From Gavia stellata (lineage: Eukaryota; Chordata; Aves; Gaviiformes; Gaviidae), in the NCBI RefSeq assembly GCF_030936135.1, contig NC_082603.1, positions 14,848,880 to 14,912,879 on the forward strand: a stretch of DNA of 64,000 nucleotides, given 5' to 3'. The position numbers and the translations under genes are program-made. Under the pieces are notes generated by a model. It searched no databases. It worked only from the letters and a program-made list of their open reading frames with translations, and was not told where the DNA came from. Positions 1 to 48,335 of this stretch are shown here, piece by piece (positions within the stretch are counted from its first letter, which is position 1; each line of letters opens with the position of its first letter).

Positions 1-3000
1 TGCAAGTATTATGGGAGTTCATTCACCACCTTCTTATAATGATTGATACTAATGCTAATAAATTAATAAAATGAACATTTATTTATTCTAAAAAGTTATT
101 TATGATCTACGTAATAGTCTGACTTTTGTTTTTTAACTGCAGAAGCTTAGCTTTTATAATCCAGGCATATTCATTTCACACTCAAGAAATAATATTTGCA
201 TTTTTTGAGTGTTTTACCTGTAAATGCTGGGTTCAGTCAGATGCAGTAGATGTACACTCTTGGGTTATGTGATAGGGCCGTTCCTGACCTGAAGGAATCT
301 AATCATATTCTTCAATAAAAGAACTGTGTGTAATTGGGAATTTGGTCTATTACAGCTTCAATATCCAAATTGTGACAGAAATGCTGTTTGATTTGAGGTC
401 TTCTAGATTTTATGTCTCTTCTTCAATTATACAAGCTTTTTGAGATCAGAAAGTCTTACAGCTATGAACTCTATTGATGTGTGAAAGTTAATTGAGGCGG
501 CTTGTGTTATTTGTTCTGGTGTTAAAATATTAAGTGTAAAATGAAACGTGGAAAACAGTGGATCAGGTTCTAGGAATGGGTTTCCAGTGGTGATTATGCA
601 ACTTAGATTGTTCTATTAAACAGCTTCTTAGACATGTTGAACTGAAATACCCTATAGCTATTAAAATATTTTGATAAGAATGTTGTAAGTTTAAGTGAAA
701 GTTAAGTCTTAAAACTTCATTGCAATAGGTTGCCTGTTTGTCAGTTGCATCTCAGGAAGATGCATTTGCTAAATTCCAGTTTTTACGACGGACTTTCAAT
801 ACATTTGGGCTAATCATGTCCAGTTGCTAAATTATTGTCCTTGCTCTGAAGGATTCTACAAAGATTACTTCTGTCATAAAATTCAGATTAAGAAGAAAAA
901 AATAAAGTGTTACAAGAATAGAAGAACAGGGTTCATCCTAAATGGTCAAGCCTACAACATAGACTGTTCAGGGATGTCAAAAATAGGGTGCTACTAGGTT
1001 TTGCAAAGTCTTACCAAGCGCAACAGAGGATATTTTGAAGCTGGTAATGCTTTGCTTTTCCTTTCATCTGTTTGGAGACTTATTTTAGTTGTAGGGTTTT
1101 TATGTAGTCTTCCACAATAGTTAATTTTAAAAAAGTCTTTAAAAATAGTTTTAAAATAGTATTACAAGTACTTTCATGCATACTAAAACTATAAAGTAGC
1201 CTGGTTTGACTCAATTTGTCCCTAGTAGTTTCTGTCTGGGGCGGAGAGGGGCGAGAGGGAGAGAAAGTAGGTTTAACTGGATTATACTGAAGGGATTGCA
1301 TGAACTCCTCACTTGTATCAAAGAATTCATTCTTGGAGAAATTGTGAAGGAGAGTGCATTTTCTCCTGTCTGATAACATACAGATTAATTGGGAGCTGGG
1401 TCCCTCTTTCTATATTCTTAAGGTAATTGTTATGTTTGTTTTCTGGTTGGAAACCAAGGAACCTCTACCTGGTTGTGTACTCTGCTGTCTAGTAAGGTTT
1501 GAATTCCCTGGGGGAGAAGAGGAAGAGGAATACTAGTCTGTTTGTACCAGTGACTGCTCTTGTACTTCTAGAGGAATGGGGTAGGAGGAAGACAGAACGT
1601 CGCACGTATGACACTTGCTCCTCCTGGTAAACCTAGAGCTTTAATTCTACCCTTGTAGCAGACAAGTAGTAGTTATCTCTTGCAATTCTTCAAAGATCAA
1701 AACTTGATTAGTGGACCAAAATCTGACTTTTGAGCAATCCTTGTGAAACATAATGCTTTCATACTGTGACAAACTCTGAAAAGAGTTCCAGTGACCTCTT
1801 TTTCCTTTCCCTTGTAGATAGCAGATGGGCTGGTCATATTTCTTTCTCACAATTACTTTAAGTGTGTATTTTGGTAGTAATAGAATAGCTTTTAATAAAC
1901 TTCTGTAATGCCAATAAAGGGGAAAAGCTGTTAAGTTCTTAAGTTTGTAGTTTTATCACAGCAAATGACTGGGTAACAGCGAACTACTACGGCATGTTCA
2001 GTCATTTGCTTGCAGGAGTGTTTTTCCCTAATTTAAAAATACAAATTAGACTTACCAGCCCTACCTGAAGCTTTAAGGGTTTGTTCTCTTGTAATCTAAG
2101 CATTTCACACTACTGCTCAAATCTGTAATCCCTCCCTTGGAGGGTCAGCAAGTACAAAGGCTTTTTAGTTACTGCAGCATGTGCAGCCTCTTTGCCATTT
2201 CAAGCAATGCTTTTCTTCAGATTGCTTTAGACTGGCTTCACAGAATTCTTGTGATGACTTAGCAGCTCTGGAGTGGATCTGTTCCATATACTTCTAATTT
2301 GAAAGTGGCAGGTGCGGGTGGGAACAAGATGAATCCAAATTGTACTTGAAATATTGTGGATGACTGTTAAGGTAGACTTGAAAAATACTAATTCCCTTTT
2401 TGTTCTGCAAGCTTTTTAGGACATATGGTATGAATTTTCTTGGCAGTGTGTATGTGGCCAGTATTGCTACATGTTGTGTGCCGGCATAGTGTCCCAATTG
2501 TGGAAAGCTTTATCTTTCAACCGCATAATTATTCAGGAAGTTGAGAACATAAGAATGGAAATGTTGGAGAAAAAAAAATTTGAAAATTTTCAATATTTGC
2601 TGAATCTGTTTTTTACAGGTAGCAGTGCCACATGATACTAGTTAGAGTAGTGACAGTGGGGAAAGGGAGGAGAACCTTGTCCCTTGTAAAACAATCTGTA
2701 AGAGAGTAGTTACTATCTGGAAAGTTACCTTTTTATTTTTTTAAAAGGCTTTTACATTATTTCTTAGATACGGGGTCAAGTTATACAAACTATTCACTAC
2801 AGGCTTTTTGTGTTGGGTTTTTTTTACTTGTGTATGTTGCAGAATGAAAGCACTCTGAAGATTCATCATATTAGATTAAAAAATGAAGCTAGGTTTCAGT
2901 TGCTGAGTTTTCATTGATAAAGATGAGTGAGAAAACAGTCTCCTGCATTTTTCTTAATGGACATCACTACTTTTTAAGTACTAAAGACATGTACTGTAGT

Positions 3001-5531
3001 GTTTCCTTTTCCATTTCATTATCCTTCCTCCTTCAGTTATTGTGTTATTCAGGACATCTGAGATACTTTTGTTTTTTCAGGAGCTCTGTTCAGTGTTTCT
3101 TTCCCTCTCCTCCTTCCTTTTGTGTTCTTAGTATCTTTTTTCCTGTTTACATCCTGCTGTCTTTACTTATGAGCTTTCATGAGCTTTGTGGACAGACATC
3201 TAGCAGTGTTTGGTTCAAAATGTCATGTGTACGTGTCTTTGAGCAGAGACAGCTTTGAAGTACCAAAATTCTGTGAAATAACTGCAACATTGGCAAAACA
3301 TCCATATAGTACAAATTTGCCCCTACTTCAGATTTCTGACTCCCTACTGTGTAAGATGGAAACTCATCTTTCCCTGAAGTCCTCTGAACTACCCTGCTAA
3401 GGATCTTTTGACTATAAGTAGCAGTTTAGGCTTTAAATGTAAGCTAATTGACGTCATTGTTGACATTAACTGACATGAATAAAATCAGTATTTTTCTGTG
3501 AAATACACCCTCCACCAAAATCTATTGCACAGGATGCATTGTTCTTAAATGCAAAACCTTCATGGTGAGGGGGACTATAACGGAAATATAAAGGAGACTT
3601 CTTTCACAGACTAAAAGAATCTTTTACAAAGACTGTGGAAACAGAATAGCATTGCTATACTGCAGGGGTTGAAAGTATGAAGTTGGTGCCATTAGTTAGT
3701 AATCATTGCTGTAGACAGACCATTACAGCTTAAAAATAAAAAGAAATGGGCACCTCCACTTTTTGAATTAAGTAAATACATATATCCATTAAGTAAATCT
3801 CTGAATCTGTTTCAATATTAGTAATTACTGATTTGACCCCAACAACAAAGCATCCAATAATTGAGTTAGAAACAGTTGTTCTGATAACACAGAATAAATG
3901 GAACAGTTTTCATATAGAAATTGTGGTCTGGTTTGATGGTGGAAGGTTTCAGGAAAACTGTGCTTTCAGAGGTTGAGGAGGGGGGATATGGAAGTTCAGG
4001 CAAATACAGGGACATTAATTTTGAGAAACATGTAATTTGGACACTTGCTAAATGAAACAGCAATATTGACACACTGCAGTATTGAGATTTAACGTTTGAA
4101 GGTAAGTGGGGTTTGTTCCTCTTTTTGGGTACTGATTATACTGATCCATGCTGTCAGTGTGACGGTGATGAGTGGAGCAACAACATTGGAGTCTGAGACT
4201 GAAATACAGCTCCATGCCAGGGAATAGATCTTTTGAAGGCATATCAGTTTGTGTAGAGGGTTTTGGTCCAAAATTAGACCAGTTGTTTGAAGCAGTAAAA
4301 TAGGTAGTAGTCAAAAACCAGAGATGATTCTGGACTCTCTTTTTCTTGCATCATGGCAAAGAGTTTTTCAGACTTGTTTACTTGAGTCAATTTTTTTTTG
4401 TTCTATGCTTGTCTTTTCTGTCTGCTTTGTCCATGCTTGAGGAAGAAATGCAAGAAAATCTACCTACCATGTTGACATCTTACAGAATAAGAAGAATCCC
4501 ATTAACTTGAGATACCACTCTAGACATAAAGCAAATTGCACTTATTCTGGGAGTGACCACCACTTACCTATATTCTAATGTGTTCAACGTCAAAAGTTGA
4601 ATAAAGGTTTTGGATCGGGAATTAGCCTATGTCACGGTTAAGAAAATAATTATTAGAATACTTTATATTCAACAGTTAAATGCACGTAGAGCTAAAAACT
4701 AGCCATGTAGATGCTAGTTGTAGGGTGAGTTGGGGCAAAATGGCTAGAAAAATTGTGTGGCTTTGTTTACAATACATGTTTGTGCATGTGAAATATGCCA
4801 CTCCAAACTGGATGAAATATTTTTTTTGTAAATAATGCACTTGCTTAATATGTATTCCACATTAAATTTATTTTAGGACTAGTTTTACTGTAAAAATAGG
4901 AATTGAAATGCAACAAGATGTGGTTGTATTCTAATTGCTTACTTAAGTAAGCTGAGCTGATAGTGTTCAGCGATAGCAGAATGAGCCTTGGCTTAGGGTA
5001 TTGCATTAACTATATGTTGGTCTCATAGTAACAGGTTCAGCTTGTTGAATTGGATATTTTTGTTAATTAGTAGTTTGATACTGACAATGAGGAATTAAAA
5101 AATATTTGTGTTGGAAAATCATCCATTGAGCTATGGTGGAGAAACGTTTCCTTTGTCAGCTGCTGTGATAATATTTTGACTCATCTGAAGTTGGACAGAG
5201 AACTCCTAGCATAGATGCGTATTTTTCATCTTAGTACAATATTGAGTCTGTCTTAAAGTCTCTCAGTTGCAGCAATACGTTATTTTTTAAATTTTTTTAT
5301 TTCTTTTAAAGGGGGGAATGACACAAAACAGAAATCCCAGTTTCTGTTGATTTCTGAATCTTTTACTTTGTGTAGGCATGTCTTTTCTGACCTATAAATA
5401 TCATAGAAGTTGATCATAAAGGAGTACAGTATACATTCTTAAGAGTTTAGTTGCCTGGGCGAAGCGTACGTGTGGTCAATGACTTTTCAGGCTCAGGGCT
5501 TATTTTTTTCCTCTTCCCCTACCTCCTTTAG
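1..5531 (+). other. CDC14A: CDC14A intron (3' part of the intron before window exon 1)
   Basis: No exon matching the upstream CDC14A protein (for example the motif HYTCFDQRKRANAAF) was seen in either strand, so this is taken as intron. It holds a G/A-rich tract at about 1239-1268 and a 16-base perfect palindrome at 4937-4952. The pyrimidine-rich end (ctcttcccctacctccttta) leads to the acceptor AG at 5530-5531. The short ORFs here lack splice context or family similarity. Confidence 0.75.
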
Positions 5532-41793
<36,262 letters not shown>

Positions 41794-43600
41794 GGCCTTG
41801 CTGCTTTGGTGAAACCTGTTGAGCTCTTAAAATCAGAGTCCTTCATGAAGGAGAACAACTTGAAGAAGGAAGCTGCTCACTCAGAGGAGAAATCTTCAAT
41901 ACAAGACACATTAAAACCTTAACACCAAGAGGAGACTTCTTAGCAGGCAGAAATTTCTTGTCAATGACTACTGCAGATGCACTGATGTTGAATTTATGGA
42001 AATTATTTTACCCTATGTTGTATACAGATTTAAATTTTTAATGTCGAGACAGCTTCAATATATTTCTAATGAGTTTCATTAACACATTTATTAACTTGTG
42101 TACAGTGTTAAAATATGTATTAAGAGAATATTTTCGTAAGCAGTATATATAAAAATTATGTAAAAATTAGAATATATTTTAATTTAGTGTTGTTCACTTC
42201 TTTGCTACAAAAATGTGTGTTTTAAAGAATTTTTATGTGTTTATCAAAAATGAAAAAATTTTTATGAACAAGATGTTTTTCTTGTTTTATGGGTCCATCA
42301 TTATTGCAAAAAGCCTAATGTAACTACTTTTTCACTAATTGGTCTTCTGGTAACTTAATGGAAGTCTACCTAGTGAGAGACTAGTTATGACACTATCAAC
42401 TGAAAGCACTTGATACACATAGTCTGCTTTCCACTTTCAGCTGCTAATGTTTCATAAGGAAAGACTATGAAAGAAAAATAAAGGGAAAGTATTTGTTGAG
42501 ATGTAATGTAACTTACGTCTTCCATTGCAAAGAGAAAGTCATTTATCTGATGATTCAGTTGTACAATTAGTGCTTTCTTCCAGTTTGTCTTAAAGAAATG
42601 TGTTTAACTTTTTTCTTTTCAATGTAGAATGTTAAATTTTGCTATGCAATATATACTGCAAAAATGAAGGCAGACCAAACTTAAGTTGATAAGAATGTAT
42701 ATGTACAATGAATTTGGCAGTGCTACATACTTACATGTTTTTAACCTACATTTGGCAGTATGTGTACAGTTTCATTAGCAGAGCATACTAAAGTAAATGT
42801 TGGAAGTATATTAAATTTTCACTTATCAATTGGACACTTCAGAAACTTTTTAATTTGAAAATTATTGTTAAACGTACAGCTAATGTAACCTCCTGTGTCA
42901 GGGAATGTTTTTGTCAGTAGTAAAGATGCTCTTTAACATATCATTTAATCAGGTGCGATTAGGAATGAGACTTAGAATGAAGTGGTATTACAGTGAAGTA
43001 CTAGAGATCACGTGTGAAATTTTCAGAACTCTACAAGTACATAGTAAGCAAAAAAATGTAAGCAGCTGTGATGACTTGATCTGCCACTAATTTAGAAGAC
43101 AAAACCAAAACAGATTTGTTACCTGTGAGTTTTTTCGATATCTATGGAAACTTGAAAATAAAACTTGGAATTGTCAAGTCTTTGTTCCTGAAGACCTGTG
43201 AATGCCCTGCATTTGCTTTACAACTGAAGTTAAGATGAAGTGCCACATTTTTTTTTAAAAAAGATCAGATCACAAATTGCTATGGAAAGTTGTACTGGAA
43301 GTGTTAATAAGCAATACTGAGAGCAGCTATATAAATCACTGAATAAAATTTATATGCAATACTGTACTTTTTCACAACTGTGTATATGTAACATATACAC
43401 ACATGAAGTAGCATATGTGTGTGCATATATATACTGTATATGAATTATAGATTAATGGTAAGGTAATTCTACCTCTTATAAAGAATTGTCATGTACTTTG
43501 TTATAAATAGTTTTCCTTAATAAAATATTGTTTAATTTTGAAATGTAGATATATATACACATACAGCTAATTGATAATAAAATGCCTATATTGGCCAGCT
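41794..43600 (+). other. CDC14A: CDC14A 3' UTR
   Basis: AT-rich sequence following the stop codon with AATAAA signals at 42477-42482, 43157-43162, 43342-43347, 43519-43524 and 43576-43581. The exact end is not visible; the last two signals suggest cleavage near 43.54-43.60 kb. A TA/TG-rich tract lies at about 43384-43442. The 61-codon ORF at 42905-43090 is probably chance. Confidence 0.6.
43576..43581 (+). terminator. CDC14A: Distal polyadenylation signal of CDC14A
   Basis: Canonical AATAAA, followed within about 25-45 bases by T-rich and GT-containing sequence (ccttgtttcttggcttttttt) suited to cleavage-factor binding. A second canonical signal lies 57 bases upstream at 43519. Confidence 0.5.
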
Positions 43601-44744
43601 TCCTTGTTTCTTGGCTTTTTTTGTTTAAATCTTTTGATATAAACTAATATGATTAGATCACTAATTGAAGAGTAGCTCTTCAAAATCACCTTCTTCTAAA
43701 GTATGTAATGTATTTATAAATAAGATGACATTACAAAAAGACATTAGTATGACAGGTATCTCTTACAACTGATCTCTCTGGCTAAAGTTCTTGTATTTGC
43801 TTTGTATAACATCAAGTATTTAATCAACGTGTTGATATCATGATGTAAAGGTTATATTTCAAAATACCCTAATTTAAAAGCTGTGTCTGAATGGAAGAAA
43901 CTTTTTTTTTTCCTGGACCAGGACCCGTGTTAAAGGTGTAATACACTTTGTCTTTTTTCAATGTGCAACAGGTTTCTTAGTCCCACTAACAGCAGGGTCT
44001 TTGTCCGTAAGAACCTAAAAGATCATGCCTTCATTTCGCTTTTTTCCTTCCTTCAAATAAAAACTAGTTACAAATAGTTCTAACATTGTTTAACTCTGCT
44101 GATTTTCAGTAAATTTGTTGTGTTGCATGAGTATTTATCCATGGTGCTTAATATTCCTGTCAGATAAGCCTGTACTGCAGTAGATGAGGTGGACACTATG
44201 TAACTGTTACACAGCCACTCTAAAGGAGTGGCAAAGCCAGGAATACAGCAGATGCTTTACAAGTTGCCCAAATTCTAGTGACAGTCTAATCTTAGAAACA
44301 CAATAGAAGGCTTCTGCCACTACATTCAGACAATTAATGGATGTTGATTTGGATGTGTAGTGTAAATATAAAGGATATAAAGGAAGAACAGCTAATTAAA
44401 AAGTTTCTAGAATGTAGGCATCAACCTCTCCCTTAGCCTTTTTCTAGACTTAATTCCTATTGATTTATTATACAAAATACAGTAAATGCCAGCTAATGTA
44501 CAACATATTTTTTGTTCTTAAAAATGAATTATAAATATAGCCAGTATTCTGTAACAATCAGCTTCTTAACAACAAATTTGGGGACAGTGAAAGGTCAAGC
44601 AGGTCTTTAGAACCTTGTAGCTTTTAAGAAATACCATGAAACTTGTTTCATAGCCTCTGTTCACTTATCCTTGAACTTTACCATTTCTGTTGCTTCATAT
44701 ATAAATATATATCCTTGTTCTGGGAGAACAAGCTGTAGCACATG

Positions 44745-44830
44745 AGATCTTTAAAAAGAGGTTTGATAAACATGTAAGGATGGATTAAATAAATCTAAAG
44801 GTCTCTACTGGGTCTATGATTCTGTGGCTA
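44745..44830 (+). mobile_element. Possible CR1-type LINE 3' tail fragment
   Basis: The segment ends in ggtctctactgggtctatga followed by ttctgtgg, resembling the CR1 3' terminus in which an aggtc(c/t)cttcc block is followed by repeats of tatgattctgtg. No reverse transcriptase sequence is nearby, so at best it is a short, old truncated copy. Recognition is by eye only. Confidence 0.35.
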
Positions 44831-45579
44831 CTGCCTTATGAAACTTAATCGCTTTATGAAGCTTTTTGGTTAGGGAGGTATTTCTTATTACAGATTTAGA
44901 GAATATTTTTCAACTACAGTACTGCAGAAAGAGGAGGATTTTAGTTTCTATAATAGCTGTTCTCTACTGACAGCTAAACAATGAAAGGCCTCAGAAGGTT
45001 TGACACTTGATTAGATCTACACTGTAAAGTGCAGCATGCAAAAAATATGGTAATTAAGGGCCTGATCAAGTAAATCACTCAGGTTATGTATTTAACCTTA
45101 AGCATATGAGCAATCTAATTAAAAAAGAACATAGATATTAATGTTTGTAACATACACGTTTGGATCAATAGTCTATCGATTGCAAACATAAGCCTTTCTG
45201 TCAAATAAAAGATGTGTTACGTTGCAACAAAATAATCCATTGACCCACACAAATTAACTTCATTATCTTAAAGAATTTATATTGTAAATATAATTACATC
45301 CTAATATATTATTTTGGTATTGTCATTTGTTAGCATTGTGAGTTTAACAATATCTAGAAACACCCTATAAAGATAGCTTTGGTCAATATACAGGACATAC
45401 CTTACAAGCTGAGATTGCTTACTTCTGTAGCCCACATATAACCTAGCTGTAAAAGCAGTTTTTCTCCTAAACTCGCCACCAAATTAATCAGCATTCTTTT
45501 TCTGGAAAGCTTTTGAGAGGAAATCTAAATTCTCTTACTCGGTTTCTTACTAAATCTTGTCCAGGGTAAGGAGTTAACA

Positions 45580-45830
45580 TCTTGTCCCCGTTTGAGTAAG
45601 GCCCTGTAGAGTTCCTGGGAGAATCCCACTACTAACCCTTCTCCATTCGGGAAGGGACTCTTAAGCCCTACTCTTCAACCGGCTTTTAGTCCGCCTAAGA
45701 ACCTGTCACCCAACTCTGCGCAAACTTGTGCTCTGAATTAATTTTGGGGCGAGACCATTTCAAACGCTATGCTGATTCTGTTTTATCTGTGTACTTACTG
45801 ACACCAGCATTCACCTCCGGCAGGTTGGTG
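45580..45830 (+). promoter_or_regulatory. GPR88: Candidate GPR88 promoter or 5' non-coding exon region
   Basis: Against an AT-rich, CpG-poor background this stretch contains about ten CpGs (in ccccg, ttcggg, accggc, gtccgc, gcgc, ggcgag and others). It lies about 1 kb upstream of the GPR88 start codon. Mammalian GPR88 has a separate 5' non-coding exon, so an upstream start is plausible. No TATA box or splice donor was fixed. Confidence 0.25.
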
Positions 45831-46623
45831 ATGCAGGATTTCCTGCGGGCTGAGACAGGCTGAGTTTTATGAAGAAATGTACAATATGTAGATTGAGGAC
45901 CAGCTTCCTCAAATAAGAAGTACTGTCTTACCAAGGATATGTGTATCTATCATGTTTGAAAGATTTAATTTGGAAAGTATATTGTTATTATAGACCAGTT
46001 CTAAAATTAACTTTAAGCTTGCAGAAGCATAGTGCACTTTCTCTTCACAAAAACAAGATCAGAAAAAAATCAGTTTAAGTGAGTGCCTAGCAGAGGAGTT
46101 TCTGCAGTAAATGGATTGTATTTTAGCCAAGTGACTGATACTGGTTTGAAAGCTTGCTGCAAATCAAAGCTGGGTTAGAACCAGGAAACTAGTAAGATAA
46201 AGAGAAGAGAGTCAGACTGTAGTTGCAGCATTTCTGGAGCATGATAGGGTTTGGGTTGGTTTTGTTTTTTTTTTTTCCTTCTTGATTTAACAAGTTGAAA
46301 ATCTGCTGAATAATTCATGAAGAGTAGAAGGGCTGAATCTTCCTGGAATGATATACAGTGTACGTACTGTGGCACAGGAGAAACTGCAAAGCTTTGTATC
46401 GGTTGCTGCCGTTTCTGCTGCTGATTGCAAGGTGCTGCTGCTTGTGGCATTTTCACAGCTACAGAATCCTCAGTTGTGCTCTGGTCTGCTAACAGCTATC
46501 TGCTCCCTATGGACCCACCTTCGCTAACTACAATCTGTGGGATCTCTTGCTACCTGCCTGTCTTGGACATACCATTCTTTGGATTGTTACTGCGAACTGT
46601 GTTTTCTGGACCTTGCAGCTTAT

Positions 46624-46791
46624 ATGACTGGAACCTGTCTTAGAGTCCCTCAGCTGCACATCCTCCCTTGTGCTTGGTGGGGGACCTCTGCAGCAGGATC
46701 TTCTGACCCAGACAAGGATGGGATTTACAGGGAGAAGTCAAAACTGAGCTGCATTCAGCGAGATGCCCAACGCCTCTTCCTGGAGTGCTAG
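46624..46791 (+). other. Upstream ORF overlapping the GPR88 start
   Basis: An ATG at 46624 opens a 55-codon frame that ends at TAG 46789-46791, inside and out of frame with GPR88, which starts at 46763. A second, 9-codon upstream ORF runs from 46718 to 46747 and stops 15 bases before the GPR88 ATG. If both are in the mature 5' UTR they would be expected to limit GPR88 translation; the true 5' end is not known. Confidence 0.35.
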
Positions 46792-47848
46792 CTCGCCTCT
46801 GCTGCTGCTCTGGGAGGACTCCTCCGGGACCCGCATCTTCCTGTCGCTGCTCTATGCAGTCTTAGCTATCTCAGGGACTTTATCCAATGTAATGGTCATC
46901 TATTTAGTCTTCTCCTTCAAGAAGCTGCAGACAACCAGTAATGCCTTCATTGTGAACGGCTGCGCGGCAGACCTAAGCGTGTGTGCCCTGTGGATGCCCC
47001 AGGAGGCTGTGCTGGGGCTGCTGCCTCCCAACTCCTCCTCCCTTCGCTCAACAGAGTACCGGCTACTGCGAGGGGGGCTCCTCGGCCTCGGCCTCACCGT
47101 CTCCCTGGCCTCTCACCTGCTGGTGGCCTTCAACAGGTACGTGCTCATCACCAAGCTGCCCAGCGTGTACCAGGCCCTCTACCAGCGGAGGCACACGGGC
47201 TGCATGATCGGGCTCTCCTGGGCCCTCGCCCTGCTCCTGGTCCCGCTGCTGCCCGGGCTCTGGACCCCGGGCTCTGCCCAGCAGCCGCCCCCGCGGCAGA
47301 CGGACGGCAGCTCTCGCTACACCGCCCTGCTCCTCGCCCTGGCCGTGCTGGGCCAGACCGCGCTGTTGCTCCACTGTTACCTGGGCATCGTGCGGCGGGT
47401 GCGGGGCAGCGCCAAGCGGGTCAGCGTCCTCAACTTCCACCTCCTTCACCAGCTGCCCTTCCCCGCCGCCCCGCCGCCGCCCCGCCGCGCCCAGCGCCGC
47501 CTCAGCAGCGTCTCCGTCCTGCTGCTCTGCTGCGTCTTCCTCCTGGGCACCCAGCCCCTGGTGTGGGTGAGCCTCCTGGGTTTCTTCCTGCGGCCGGCGC
47601 CGCCGGCGCTGCAGGCCGCCAGCTGGCTGCTGCTCTGCTCCCTCTCGGCCCTCAACCCCCTGCTCTACACGTGGCGCAGCGAGGAGTTCCGCCGAGCTGC
47701 CCGCTCCGTCTTGCCCCGCGGCGAGGGCCCCGCCGCCCCCTCGCGCCCCGCCGCTGCCGCCGGCCCCGCCGCCGCCCCGCCCTGCCCGCAGCTGCCGCGG
47801 CGCCGGGGGACGGCGGGCAGCGCCAGTGCCGCCGCCGCGCCGCGCTGA
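46763..47848 (+). CDS. GPR88: GPR88, orphan class A G-protein-coupled receptor
   Basis: Single-exon coding sequence of 361 codons. GPR88 is a Gi/o-coupled orphan receptor of the plasma membrane, strongest in striatal medium spiny neurons. Predicted segments: TM1 about 25-51, TM2 58-84 with Asp70, TM3 101-127 ending NRY (124-126, as in mammals, instead of DRY), TM4 147-168, TM5 186-212, TM6 249-275, TM7 283-304 with NPLLY (298-302). Conserved blocks include KLQTTSNAFIVNGCAADLSV, LHCYLGIVRRVR, KRVSVLNFHLLHQLP and ALNPLLYTWR. N-glycosylation sites are possible at Asn3 and Asn90. The protein is shorter than the human one (384), mainly in intracellular loop 3. The start ATG has G at -3. The C-terminal tail is Ala/Pro/Arg-rich and GC-rich. 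Confidence 0.98.
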   Translation: MPNASSWSASSPLLLLWEDSSGTRIFLSLLYAVLAISGTLSNVMVIYLVFSFKKLQTTSNAFIVNGCAADLSVCALWMPQEAVLGLLPPNSSSLRSTEYRLLRGGLLGLGLTVSLASHLLVAFNRYVLITKLPSVYQALYQRRHTGCMIGLSWALALLLVPLLPGLWTPGSAQQPPPRQTDGSSRYTALLLALAVLGQTALLLHCYLGIVRRVRGSAKRVSVLNFHLLHQLPFPAAPPPPRRAQRRLSSVSVLLLCCVFLLGTQPLVWVSLLGFFLRPAPPALQAASWLLLCSLSALNPLLYTWRSEEFRRAARSVLPRGEGPAAPSRPAAAAGPAAAPPCPQLPRRRGTAGSASAAAAPR

Positions 47849-48335
47849 GGGGCCGCGGGTCAGGGCGAGGGCCCCCGGGCAGCCCGCGGCCCCCGCCCCG
47901 CCACCTGGCGGCGCCCGCGGGCCCGTCCCGCGCCGGGCGGGCGGGAACAGCCTCGTCCCCTCAGGTCGCTCCGCGCCCCTCCGGCCGGTGGTCACCCCGC
48001 GTCGGGGAGCCGAGCCGCCCGCCGGGCCCCCTCGCGAGGCCGGGTCCCCTTGCTGCTGCCACCCCAGCCCCCTCCCCGGTAGCGCTCCTCTCTTGTTACA
48101 GTCTCCTGTCGCTCCTTTCTGACTCCACGCACCTCTTTCCCGCTCACTCTTTCACCGCCCTGACAGGCAGCCCGAGGCTCTGGCTGCTTTTCCGGGGCAC
48201 CGGGACAGGCGCTGGGGTGGGGGTCTCCTGCCCGCCCGTCAGCGGCGCGGCCCTCGCCGGCCCCTCGGCTCCGCTCCCGCCCACGGCAGCTTGCCCGTCC
48301 CCGGGTACCGGCCAGGACTCCAGCCAAAAGCGGTG
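46950..48335. promoter_or_regulatory. GPR88: CpG island over the GPR88 coding exon
   Basis: GC content and CpG frequency rise sharply at about 46.95 kb, peak over the intracellular-loop-3 and C-terminal coding parts and the first 300 bases of the 3' UTR, and fall after about 48.33 kb. The high GC suppresses stop codons, which explains long overlapping ORFs on both strands (453 codons on plus, 310 on minus). Confidence 0.85.

Larger units (their letters stand above)
43601..46400. other. CDC14A-GPR88 intergenic region
   Basis: About 2.8 kb without a recognisable coding gene. It holds a possible CR1 LINE tail at 44745-44830 and a modest cluster of CpG dinucleotides at 45580-45830 that may mark the GPR88 promoter or first exon. 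A T-rich run lies at about 46264-46277. Confidence 0.6.

Noticed and set aside
1..5531. Search for upstream CDC14A exons in the first 5.5 kb
   Set aside because: No segment encoding the expected N-terminal motifs with splice sites was found; these exons must lie before the window.
43384..43442. TA/TG-rich tract in the CDC14A 3' UTR as a regulatory stem-loop
   Set aside because: Imperfect and low-complexity; pairing is expected by chance in such sequence.
47063..47995. 310-codon minus-strand ORF across GPR88
   Set aside because: Gly/Ala/Glu-rich antisense frame explained by lack of stop codons in high-GC DNA; no recognisable domain.
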